NCBI GenBank assembly: GCA_035476815.1
Contig: DATILD010000096.1
Coordinates: forward strand, 1 to 28,410
Length of the DNA stretch: 28,410 nucleotides
Reading direction: 5' to 3'
Origin: Methylibium sp035476815
Lineage (GTDB): Bacteria > Pseudomonadota > Gammaproteobacteria > Burkholderiales > Burkholderiaceae_C
This document shows positions 1 through 7,207 of this stretch, piece by piece. Each line of letters begins with the position of its first letter. Within the stretch, counting starts at the first letter, position 1. A program made the translations under genes and the position numbers. The notes beneath the pieces were generated by a model. It saw nothing but the letters and a program-made list of their open reading frames with translations. It was not told the DNA's origin and did no database searches.

Positions 1-675
1 GGTGACGGCGCGCATGCCGCCCAGGAACGAACACACCAGGATGCCGCCCAGGCCAAGGAAAATCCCGACCTCGAAGGCCACGCCGGTAAGGCGGGTGGTG
101 ATCACCCCGACGCCGTAGATCTGCGCCACCACATAGGTGAACGAACACAGGATCGCGGCCAGCACACCGACCAGCCGCGGCGCATTGCCGCCGTAGCGCT
201 CGCCCAGGAAGTCAGGGATGGTGAACTGCCCGAACTTGCGCAGGTAGGACGCGAGGAACAGCGCCACAAGCACGTAGCCGCCGGTCCAGCCCATGATGAA
301 GGCCAGGCCGCCGAAGCCGCTCAGGTAGAGCGTGCCGGCCATGCCGATGAAGGAGGCTGCGCTCATCCAGTCGGCGCCGGTCGCCATGCCGTTGTAGAGC
401 GCCGGCACGCGCCGGCCGGCCACGTAGTACTCGGCCGCGTCGGTCGTGCGGCTCATGATGCCGATGCCGGCATACAGCGCCACGGTGGCGAGCAGGAAGA
501 TGAAGCCGATGGTCGAGCGCGGCAGGCCCATCTGCTCGAGCACGCCCAGCACGATCACGAACAGGATGAACCCGCCCGTGTACCAGGTGTAGACCTTGTT
601 GAGCTGCGACTTGAACGCGGCGTTGGCAGCCTTGCCACCCCCGGTTGCGCCCGCAGCGGGATTGAAGCCAGCCAT
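1..675 (-). CDS. Sodium:solute symporter, large subunit (VC_2705-type, 3' part cut by window edge)
   Basis: The 225 visible codons are the N-terminal part of a polytopic inner-membrane Na+/solute symporter of the SSS family. The N-terminus is followed by a hydrophobic helix (YTGGFILFVIVLGVLEQMG) and the family-typical stretch YYVAGRRVPALYNGMATGADWMSAASFIG, then further membrane segments. The gene runs off the left edge, so the C-terminus is not seen. Its ATG lies one base after the stop codon of the DUF4212 gene, and its Shine-Dalgarno (GAGGAGG) is inside the last codons of that gene, so translation is probably coupled. The pairing with a DUF4212 small subunit points to the two-component symporter type (TIGR03647/TIGR03648) rather than classical ActP with DUF485. 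The substrate, perhaps acetate or another short carboxylate, is inference. Confidence 0.9.
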   Translation of the reverse strand, partial: MAGFNPAAGATGGGKAANAAFKSQLNKVYTWYTGGFILFVIVLGVLEQMGLPRSTIGFIFLLATVALYAGIGIMSRTTDAAEYYVAGRRVPALYNGMATGADWMSAASFIGMAGTLYLSGFGGLAFIMGWTGGYVLVALFLASYLRKFGQFTIPDFLGERYGGNAPRLVGVLAAILCSFTYVVAQIYGVGVITTRLTGVAFEVGIFLGLGGILVCSFLGGMRAVT

Positions 676-676
676 G

Positions 677-934
677 TCAGTCCTCCTCGGCGACGCCGTG
701 TTCCTGGTCCAGGCGGTTCATCGTCCGCGCGTAGTACCAGATGATGACCACGTAGATGATCAGCGAGCCCTGCGCCGCCATGTAGAAGCTGAAGGGCCAA
801 CCGAAGAAGTTGAAGGTCAGGTCGCGGGCGAAATACGCCAACACGAAGGTCACTACAAACCAGATCGCCAACAGGATTCCGGTGATCCTGAGGTTCCTCT
901 GCCAGTAGTGACGCTGGGTCTCCGTCACTTGCAT
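677..934 (-). CDS. DUF4212 symporter small subunit
   Basis: This 85-residue protein has two membrane helices (about residues 14-36 and 48-70) and the motif YWQRNLRITGILLAIWF near the N-terminus, typical of DUF4212 proteins that accompany SSS symporters. It is expected in the inner membrane as a partner of the large subunit encoded directly downstream. The start is supported by an AGGAG seven bases upstream of the ATG. Length matches the family (about 80-100 residues). The gene follows the TPR gene after about 60 bp containing a GGCCCC/GGGGCC hairpin, so the symporter pair may belong to the same transcript or have its own promoter there; no convincing promoter is visible. Confidence 0.9.
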   Translation of the reverse strand: MQVTETQRHYWQRNLRITGILLAIWFVVTFVLAYFARDLTFNFFGWPFSFYMAAQGSLIIYVVIIWYYARTMNRLDQEHGVAEED

Positions 935-959
935 TGCTGCGCTCCTGTGTGCTGCCTCC

Positions 960-976
960 GGCCCCGACGGGGGGCC
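960..976. repeat. Short GC hairpin between TPR gene and symporter small subunit
   Basis: GGCCCC (960-965) and GGGGCC (971-976) form a six-pair stem with a five-base loop in the 60-bp gap. There is no T-tract on either strand, so it is not a clear intrinsic terminator. It could attenuate transcription or be a dispersed intergenic repeat; the GC-rich hairpin in the scoA-scoB gap looks similar. Confidence 0.35.
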
Positions 977-994
977 ACCGAAAAGCCGGGCGCC

Positions 995-1588
995 CTAGGA
1001 GGGCGTCGCGCCCTCCAACCCGGTCTCGCGCTTCAGCTGAGCGGCGACCTTGGGTTCGAAGCCCTCGAGATGGCGCAGGATCTTGCGCGCCTCCTCGGGC
1101 TCGTTCAGGTCCATGTGCACCCGGGCCATCTGGTACCAGCCGTAGGGGCTCATGGGTTGCAATTCGGTGTTGCGCTTCAGCGCGACGAGCGCGTCGCGGT
1201 GGCGCTGCTGGCGGATCAGCACCAGGCCGAGGCCGTACCAGGCGCGGTCCAGCTTCTCGCTGAGGACGGTCGAGCGGGTGAAGGCGGCCTCCGCCTCGGC
1301 CAGTTCGCCCTGCTGTTCGAGAACGAAGCCGAGGTTGAACCAGCCGTGAGCGTCGTCGGGCGAGGCCGTGACCAGCGCACGCAGGTCGGCGATCGCGCCG
1401 CGGGCGTCGCCGGTCTGCGCGCGCAGATTGGCGCGGCTCGACAGCAGGTAGCGGTGGCCCGGCCAGCGGGCCAGCAGCCCGTCCAGGGCCTCGAGGGCCC
1501 GTTCGCGCAGCCCGACCACCAGCAGCGCCTGGATGCGCCACTTGTGCCACAGCATCTCGATCGCGGACCCGCGCGGCGATTCGGTCAT
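995..1588 (-). CDS. Tetratricopeptide-repeat protein
   Basis: This 197-residue protein is built from TPR-like helix pairs: A/G/W-rich repeats such as DAHGWFNLGFVLEQQGELAEAEAAFTRS, RAWYGLGLVLIRQQRHRDALVALKRN and PYGWYQMARVHMDLNEPEEARKILRH. There is no signal peptide or membrane helix, so it is probably cytoplasmic and acts in protein-protein contacts. The chosen ATG (MTESPRGSAIEMLWHKWRIQALL) lies eight bases after the stop codon of the small membrane-protein gene; the frame stays open further upstream but would overlap that gene. Linkage to a membrane protein and to the symporter suggests an assembly or accessory role, which is inference. Confidence 0.8.
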   Translation of the reverse strand: MTESPRGSAIEMLWHKWRIQALLVVGLRERALEALDGLLARWPGHRYLLSSRANLRAQTGDARGAIADLRALVTASPDDAHGWFNLGFVLEQQGELAEAEAAFTRSTVLSEKLDRAWYGLGLVLIRQQRHRDALVALKRNTELQPMSPYGWYQMARVHMDLNEPEEARKILRHLEGFEPKVAAQLKRETGLEGATPS

Positions 1589-1596
1589 GACGGCGC

Positions 1597-1896
1597 TCAC
1601 AGGCACAGCCCCTGGGACGGGTCGAGCCGGCACAGGCCGACCTTCTGGCTGAGCGCGAACACCCAGATCCATGCCAAGGCGAAGAAGGTCAGCAGCGGAA
1701 TGTGGCGGTCGATCACGACCTTGGGCGTGATGGCCCGGAAGGCCTTCGTGAAGGGTCGCGTCATCACGCCGAGGGCCTGGTAGAAGAAGTTCTGCTCGCG
1801 CTTGGCCCCGGCCAGCAGGCCGAGCAGCCAGCGTCCCGCCAGCGCACACAGTGCGATCTCGGCGACGAGCTTGATCGAGGTGATGAGGAGCAGCAT
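1597..1896 (-). CDS. Small conserved-type membrane protein, function unknown
   Basis: This 99-residue protein has a hydrophobic N-terminal segment (LLLITSIKLVAEIALCALAGRWLLGLL) and a second one near residues 63-84 (RHIPLLTFFALAWIWVFAL). Between them is a basic/aromatic stretch (KREQNFFYQALGVMTRPFTKAFRAITPKVV). It looks like an inner-membrane protein with two helices. I do not recognise a named domain. It is the first gene of the minus-strand run that continues with the TPR gene (eight bases later) and the symporter, so co-expression is likely. No strong Shine-Dalgarno is visible before the ATG; the start is set by the hydrophobic N-terminus and by lack of a better ATG. Confidence 0.75.
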   Translation of the reverse strand: MLLLITSIKLVAEIALCALAGRWLLGLLAGAKREQNFFYQALGVMTRPFTKAFRAITPKVVIDRHIPLLTFFALAWIWVFALSQKVGLCRLDPSQGLCL

Positions 1897-2002
1897 GTTT
1901 CTGACTGTGAGCTGACGCGATTCTTCCGCTGCGACTTACTTCAATCTGACAGCGCCGCCGATTCGCTCGCTTACCTCACTAGGACTTACCCACCCACTCC
2001 AT

Positions 2003-2027
2003 GAAAAACGGCCCCTCCCGGGGCCGT
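2003..2027 (-). terminator. Intrinsic terminator of ppsA
   Basis: On the minus strand, ACGGCCCC-GGGA-GGGGCCGT forms a perfect eight-pair stem with a four-base loop (2008-2015 with 2020-2027), followed directly by a run of five T. It lies about 20 bp after the ppsA stop codon, where a rho-independent terminator is expected. Confidence 0.9.
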
Positions 2028-2046
2028 CTCGCGTCGGCAGAGGACC

Positions 2047-4452
2047 TCAACGCGCCGCCAGCCGCTGCCAGGTCTCGACCACCGTGTCGGGGTTCAGCGA
2101 GATCGACGCGATCCCCTCGTCGGCCAGCCAGTCGGCGAAGTCCGGGTGGTCGCTCGGGCCCTGGCCGCAGATGCCGATGTACTTGCCCGCCGCGCGGCAG
2201 GCCGCGATCGCGCGCGAGACCAGCGCCTTGACCGCGGGGTCGCGTTCGTCGAAGTCGGCCGCGAGCAGTTCGAGGCCCGAATCGCGGTCCAGGCCGAGGG
2301 TGAGCTGGGTCAGGTCGTTCGAGCCGATCGACATGCCGTCGAAGTGCTCGAGGAAGGCCTCGGCCAGGATCGCGTTGCTCGGGATCTCGCACATCATGAT
2401 CACGCGCAGGCCGTCGCTGCCGCCGGCCGCCGCGCGCTTCAGGCCCCGCGAGGCCAGCATGCCCACCACGCGCTCGGCCTGCTTCAGGGTGCGCACGAAG
2501 GGCACCATGATCTCGACATTGGTCAGCCCCATCGCGCCGCGCACGCGGCTCAGCGCCTCGCACTCCATCGCAAAGGCCTCGCCGAACTCCTCGCTGATGT
2601 AGCGGCTGGCGCCGCGGAAGCCCAGCATCGGGTTCTCTTCCTCGGGCTCGTAGCGGCTGCCGCCGATCAGCTTCTTGTACTCGTTGGACTTGAAGTCCGA
2701 CAGCCGCACGATCACCGGCTTGGGCCAGAAGGCCGCGCCGATCGTCGCGATGCCCTCGGTCAGCTTGTCGACGTAGAAGGCGCGCGGCGAGGCATGGCCG
2801 CGGGCGACGCTCTCGACCGCCTTCTTCAGGTCGGCATCGACGTTCGGGTAGTCGAGGATGGCCTTCGGGTGCACGCCGATGTTGTTGTTGATGATGAACT
2901 CGAGCCGCGCCAGACCGACGCCGCCGTTGGGCATCTGCGCGAAGTCGAAGGCCAGCTGCGGGTTGCCGACGTTCATCATGATCTTGACCGGGCACTCGGG
3001 CATCACGCCACGCTGCACCTCGGTGATCTCGGTCTCGAGCAGGCCGTCGTAGATGTAGCCGGTGTCGCCTTCCGAGCAGGCCACGGTGACCAGCGCGCCG
3101 GGCTTGAGCGTCTCGGTCGCGTCGCCGCAGCCCACCACCGCAGGGATGCCCAGCTCGCGCGCGATGATGGCCGCGTGGCAGGTGCGCCCGCCGCGGTTGG
3201 TGACGATGGCGCTGGCGCGCTTCATCACCGGCTCCCAGTTCGGGTCGGTCATGTCGGTGACCAGCACGTCGCCGGGCTGGACCTGGTCCATGTCGGACAG
3301 GCTGTGCACCACGCGGACCGGACCGGTGCCGATCTTCTGGCCGATCGCGCGGCCCTCGGCCAGCACCGCACCCTGGCCCTTGAGCTTGTAGCGGTGCTCG
3401 GCCTGGCCCTCGGACTGGCTCTTCACCGTCTCGGGCCGGGCCTGCAGGATGTAGAGCTGGCCGTCGCCGCCGTCCTTGCCCCACTCGATGTCCATCGGCC
3501 GGCCGTAATGGCGCTCGATGATCAGCGCGTAGCGCGCCAGCTCGGCCACGTCGGCGTCGCTCAGCGAGTAGCGGTTGCGCAGCTCGGGCACGGTGTCGAC
3601 GGTCTTCACGAGCTTGCCGCTCGCCGCCTTCTCCTCGGGCGTCGCGAACACCATCTTGATCAGCTTGCTGCCGAGGTTACGGCGGATGAGGGCCTGCTTG
3701 CCGGCCTCGAGCATGGGCTTGTGGACGTAGAACTCGTCCGGGTTCACGGCGCCCTGCACCACCGTCTCGCCGAGGCCGTAGCTGGCGGTGATGAAGACCA
3801 CGTCCTTGAAGCCCGACTCGGTGTCGATCGTGAACATCACGCCGGCGGCGCCGAGGTCGGAGCGCACCATGCGCTGCACGCCGGCCGACAGCGCCACGTC
3901 GGCATGGGCGAAGCCCTTGTGCACGCGGTAGCTGATCGCGCGGTCGTTGTAGAGGCTGGCGAACACCTCCTTCATCTTGTGCAGCACGTCGTCGATGCCG
4001 ACGACGTTGAGGAAGGTCTCCTGCTGGCCGGCGAAGCTGGCGTCGGGCAAGTCCTCGGCGGTGGCCGAGGAGCGCACCGCGAACGAGGCGCCGGCGTTGC
4101 TGGCCGTCAGGCGCTCGAACTCGGCGCGGATCGCCGCCTCGAGGGCCGGCGGAAAGGGCTGGGCTTCGACCCAAGCGCGAATCTGCGCGCCGGCCTCGGC
4201 CAGCGCGCGCACGTCGTCGGTGTCGAGCGTGGCGAGCCTGGCGTTGATGCGATCGGCCAGCCCGTCGAAGGCGAGGAATTCGCGGAAGGCATGCGCGGTG
4301 GTCGCGAAGCCGCCGGGCACCCGCACGCCCGAGGCGGCGAGCTGGCTGATCATTTCGCCGAGGCTGGCGTTCTTGCCGCCGACCGCCTCGACGTCGGTCA
4401 TTCTCAGTTGTTCGAACGGTACGACCAGGGCGGTCGCTTCGAAGGTGGCCAT
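2047..4452 (-). CDS. ppsA: Phosphoenolpyruvate synthase (pyruvate, water dikinase)
   Basis: This 801-residue enzyme converts pyruvate + ATP + water to PEP + AMP + phosphate, the gluconeogenic entry from pyruvate. It has an N-terminal ATP-binding domain (VEAVGGKNASLGEMISQL; DLPDASFAGQQETFLNV), a central swivelling domain with the phospho-histidine in GGRTCHAAIIARE (His426), and a C-terminal PEP-binding barrel. The barrel carries GLARLEFIINNNIG, EIPSNAILAEAFLEHFDGMSIGSNDLTQLTLGLDRDS and the catalytic cysteine in GICGQGPSDHPDF (Cys762). Length matches E. coli PpsA. The ATG was chosen because MATFEATALVVPFEQLRMTDVEAVGGKN is the usual family start and GGAG precedes it by eight bases; the longer frame upstream is intergenic. 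It is divergent from ppsR, whose product is predicted to switch it off and on. Confidence 0.97.
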   Translation of the reverse strand: MATFEATALVVPFEQLRMTDVEAVGGKNASLGEMISQLAASGVRVPGGFATTAHAFREFLAFDGLADRINARLATLDTDDVRALAEAGAQIRAWVEAQPFPPALEAAIRAEFERLTASNAGASFAVRSSATAEDLPDASFAGQQETFLNVVGIDDVLHKMKEVFASLYNDRAISYRVHKGFAHADVALSAGVQRMVRSDLGAAGVMFTIDTESGFKDVVFITASYGLGETVVQGAVNPDEFYVHKPMLEAGKQALIRRNLGSKLIKMVFATPEEKAASGKLVKTVDTVPELRNRYSLSDADVAELARYALIIERHYGRPMDIEWGKDGGDGQLYILQARPETVKSQSEGQAEHRYKLKGQGAVLAEGRAIGQKIGTGPVRVVHSLSDMDQVQPGDVLVTDMTDPNWEPVMKRASAIVTNRGGRTCHAAIIARELGIPAVVGCGDATETLKPGALVTVACSEGDTGYIYDGLLETEITEVQRGVMPECPVKIMMNVGNPQLAFDFAQMPNGGVGLARLEFIINNNIGVHPKAILDYPNVDADLKKAVESVARGHASPRAFYVDKLTEGIATIGAAFWPKPVIVRLSDFKSNEYKKLIGGSRYEPEEENPMLGFRGASRYISEEFGEAFAMECEALSRVRGAMGLTNVEIMVPFVRTLKQAERVVGMLASRGLKRAAAGGSDGLRVIMMCEIPSNAILAEAFLEHFDGMSIGSNDLTQLTLGLDRDSGLELLAADFDERDPAVKALVSRAIAACRAAGKYIGICGQGPSDHPDFADWLADEGIASISLNPDTVVETWQRLAAR

Positions 4453-4640
4453 GGGGAGACTCCGTGATGTGATGAAACCGGTGCTCCCGCGTCGCCCCCG
4501 TTCGTCGGGCGCCAGCCGGCCGCGCGCATGCCTGCTCTTGTTCTGCTTGTCGGCACGGGGCTCATGGACTGGGCGGGAATTTGCTTTAGATTGTACGGGT
4601 CGCCCTCTTCCACCCACCCTCCCCACCCTGCGGTCGCCCC

Positions 4641-5459
4641 ATGCCCAATCGCTCCGTATTCTTCGTCTCCGACGGCACCGGCATCACGGCCGAGACCTTC
4701 GGCAACTCGATCCTGGCGCAGTTCTCGGCCAAGCCGCGCCATGTGCGTCGCCCCTTTATCGACACGGCCGACAAGGCCCACCAGGTGGTGCGTGAGATCA
4801 ACGGCACCGCCGAGCACGAGGGCAAGCGGCCGATCGTCTTCACCACGCTGGTCAGCCCCGAGCTGCTGTCCATCGTGTCGCAGGCCAACGGCATGATCCT
4901 CGACATGTTCCGCGCCTTCGTCGAGCCGCTGGAGGTCGAGTTCGGCATCAAGAGCAACCACCGCATCGGCCGCTTCACCGACGCCGCCAAGAGCCAGGAG
5001 TACACCGACCGCATCGAGGCGATCAACTTCTCGCTGGCGCACGACGACGGCCAGTCCTCGAAGAACCTCGACATCGCCGACGTGGTGCTGGTCGGCGTGA
5101 GCCGCTCGGGCAAGACGCCGACCTCGCTCTACCTGGCGATGCAGCATGGCATCAAGGCCGCCAACTACCCGTTGATCCCGGAGGACTTCGACCGCGGCGC
5201 ACTGCCCCGGCCGCTCGTGCCGCACAAGAAGAAGTGCTTCGGTCTGACCATCGCGCCGGAACGACTGCGCGAGATCCGCCACGAGCGGCGCCCCAACAGC
5301 ACCTACGCCTCGCTCGACAACTGCCGCAAGGAGGTGGCCGCGGCCGAGGCGATGATGCGACGCGAGGGCATCGCCTGGCTCAGCTCGACGCACAAGTCGA
5401 TCGAGGAGATCGCCACCACGATCCTGCGCGACCTGAGGCCGGACCGGCTGGTGTACTGA
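4641..5459 (+). CDS. ppsR: PEP synthase regulatory protein (bifunctional kinase/pyrophosphorylase, DUF299)
   Basis: This 272-residue protein belongs to the PSRP/DUF299 family. In E. coli the homologue inactivates PpsA by ADP-dependent phosphorylation of a threonine next to the catalytic histidine and reactivates it by phosphate-dependent dephosphorylation. Seen here are the start RSVFFVSDGTGITAETFGNSIL, the central NHRIGRFTDA segment, the P-loop GVSRSGKT (residues 152-159) and the C-terminal RRPNSTYASLDNCRKEV followed by SSTHKSIEEIATTIL. Length and all motifs are normal. It sits divergent from ppsA, with 188 bp between start codons, and threonine precedes the cysteine and histidine in the ppsA motif (TCHAA), so the target site is present. 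No clear Shine-Dalgarno is visible. Confidence 0.96.
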   Translation: MPNRSVFFVSDGTGITAETFGNSILAQFSAKPRHVRRPFIDTADKAHQVVREINGTAEHEGKRPIVFTTLVSPELLSIVSQANGMILDMFRAFVEPLEVEFGIKSNHRIGRFTDAAKSQEYTDRIEAINFSLAHDDGQSSKNLDIADVVLVGVSRSGKTPTSLYLAMQHGIKAANYPLIPEDFDRGALPRPLVPHKKKCFGLTIAPERLREIRHERRPNSTYASLDNCRKEVAAAEAMMRREGIAWLSSTHKSIEEIATTILRDLRPDRLVY

Positions 5460-5521
5460 ATCGCCGACGTCCGGCCGGTCAGCGCCCACTCGATCCTCGA
5501 CACGGCCCGGCTGCTGCGCCG

Positions 5522-7207
5522 TCAGCTCCCAGCTTCGGTGGTGGCTTGCAGATTCTCGAGGATCGGCTCGAGGATGCGGACCACTGTGCCGAGCAGCTGA
5601 TCGACGTCGGCGGCGCTGGCGTGGTGCTCGCAGGCCGCTTCCAGCGCCGCCGCGGCACGCTGGAGGTTCGGCATGCCGAGGGTGCCCGACACGCTCTTGA
5701 GGTCATGTGCATAGCGAACGCATGCCCCCGCGTCGCCGGTGTCGCCGGTGTCGCGCGCACTTCGGAAGCGAGCCTCGAATTCGCGCTCGCGAGCGTGGAA
5801 CATGCCGAGCAGACGGCGGTACAACGCGTCGTTGCCCATCATGCCGGCCAGGCCCGCCCGCGTGTCGATGCCCGGCATGCTCGGCGGGCCCGCCGCGCCG
5901 TCGGCTGCCGGGTCCGGCCGCAGCCAGCGCGCCAGCGTCGCGTACAACTCCTCGACGCGGATCGGCTTGGCGATGTGGTCGTTCATGCCCGCCTCGATAA
6001 CCTTGTCGCGATCGCCCGCCATCGCGTTGGCCGTCATCGCGATCACCGGCAGACCGTGCAGGTCCGGCCGCTGGCGCAAGGCACGGGTGGCGGCGTAGCC
6101 GTCAAGCACCGGCATCTGGCAATCCATCAGCACCGCATCGAAGCGCTCGAGGGCCAGCGCATCGAGCGCCTCCTTGCCGTCCGCCGCGACGCTGACGACG
6201 ACGCCGGCGCGGCCGAGCAGGTCGCGCGCCAACTCCTGATTGATGGTGTTGTCCTCGACCAGCAGCACGCGCGCGCCGTTCAGGCAGGACTGCAGCGACT
6301 GCAGGGCCTCGCGCCGCTGTTCGTGTCGGCTGGCCTGCGTGACCGCGCGTCCGAGCGCCTCGGCGCAGGCATCCAGCAGTGCCGAGGGCGTCACCGGCTT
6401 CGTGAGCAGCGCATTGACGTGCAGCTGGCGCACCGAAAGCTGCTGCTGTACGTCGTGGCGGCCGAACGCGGTGACCATCAGCACCGTCGGCGCGCGATGC
6501 CGGAACTCCGTGCGCGCCAGCTGCGCCACGACATCGATGCCGTCGACACCGGGCATCCGCCAGTCCAGCAGGACCATGTCGTAGGGCTGGCCGGCCGCGT
6601 CGGCGCGGATCATGACTTGCAGCGCCTGCACGCCGTCGGGCGCGGACTCGGCGCGCAGGCCGAGCGACGCTGCGAGTTCGCACAGCAGTTCGCGCGTGCC
6701 GGCATGGTCGTCGACGACCAGCATGCGCGCGCCCGCGAGGCCCTCGACACGCGGCGGCTCGGCCGTCCGTCGCGGCTGCAGGCCGAGGCGCGCGCTGAAG
6801 TGGAAGCGGCTGCCCAGGCCCGGCGTGCTGTCCACGCCGATGTCGCCGCCCATCATCTCGACCAGGTGGCGGCAGATCGCCAGGCCGAGCCCGGTGCCGC
6901 CGAAGCGCCGGCTGGTCGACGCATCGGCCTGGGAGAAGGGCTGGAACAGCCGCGCCCGCTGCGCCTCGTCGAGCCCGATGCCGGTGTCGCTCACCTCGAA
7001 GCGCAGCGTCACCTCGTCGCCCTCTCGCGCCAGTTCGGACACCGACACGCGCACCTCGCCGCACTCGGTGAACTTGACCGCGTTGTTGCCCAGGTTCAGC
7101 AGCACCTGGCCGAGCCGCGTCGGGTCGCCCACCAACTCGCCGGGCAGCGCCAGCGGCAGGTCGAACAGCAGCTCCAGCCCCTTCTCCTCGGCGCGCATGC
7201 CCACCAG
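5522..7207 (-). pseudogene. Hybrid histidine kinase, 3' fragment: ATPase-REC-REC-HPt (out of frame with 5' part)
   Basis: About 560 codons in a different frame from the 5' part. Numbered from the GTG at 7204, the order is: HATPase_c with N-box NLGNNAVKF, G1 DTGIG and G2 GGTGLGLAI; first receiver (MLVVDDHAGTRELL, phospho-Asp 214 in LLDWRMPG, Lys269); second receiver (VLLVEDNTINQELA, Asp361 in LMDCQMPVLDG, Lys413 in IAKPI); and a C-terminal HPt domain with His500 in YAHDLKSVSGTLG. All phosphorelay residues in this part are intact. The fragment begins SLVGMRAEEKGLELLF, which in homologues follows the second dimerisation helix, so that helix is missing. It could be made alone from the GTG at 7204 or ATG at 7198, but no Shine-Dalgarno is visible. 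The 3' end converges with ppsR, with 62 bp between. Confidence 0.8.

Noticed and set aside
2146..4467. Long plus-strand open frame (773 codons) opposite ppsA
   Set aside because: Rich in His/Ala/Val repeats with no recognisable domain; it is the antisense shadow of ppsA in GC-rich DNA. Similar long frames opposite the hybrid kinase, TonB receptor, relA, thiolase, lplT and glycosyltransferase were rejected for the same reason.
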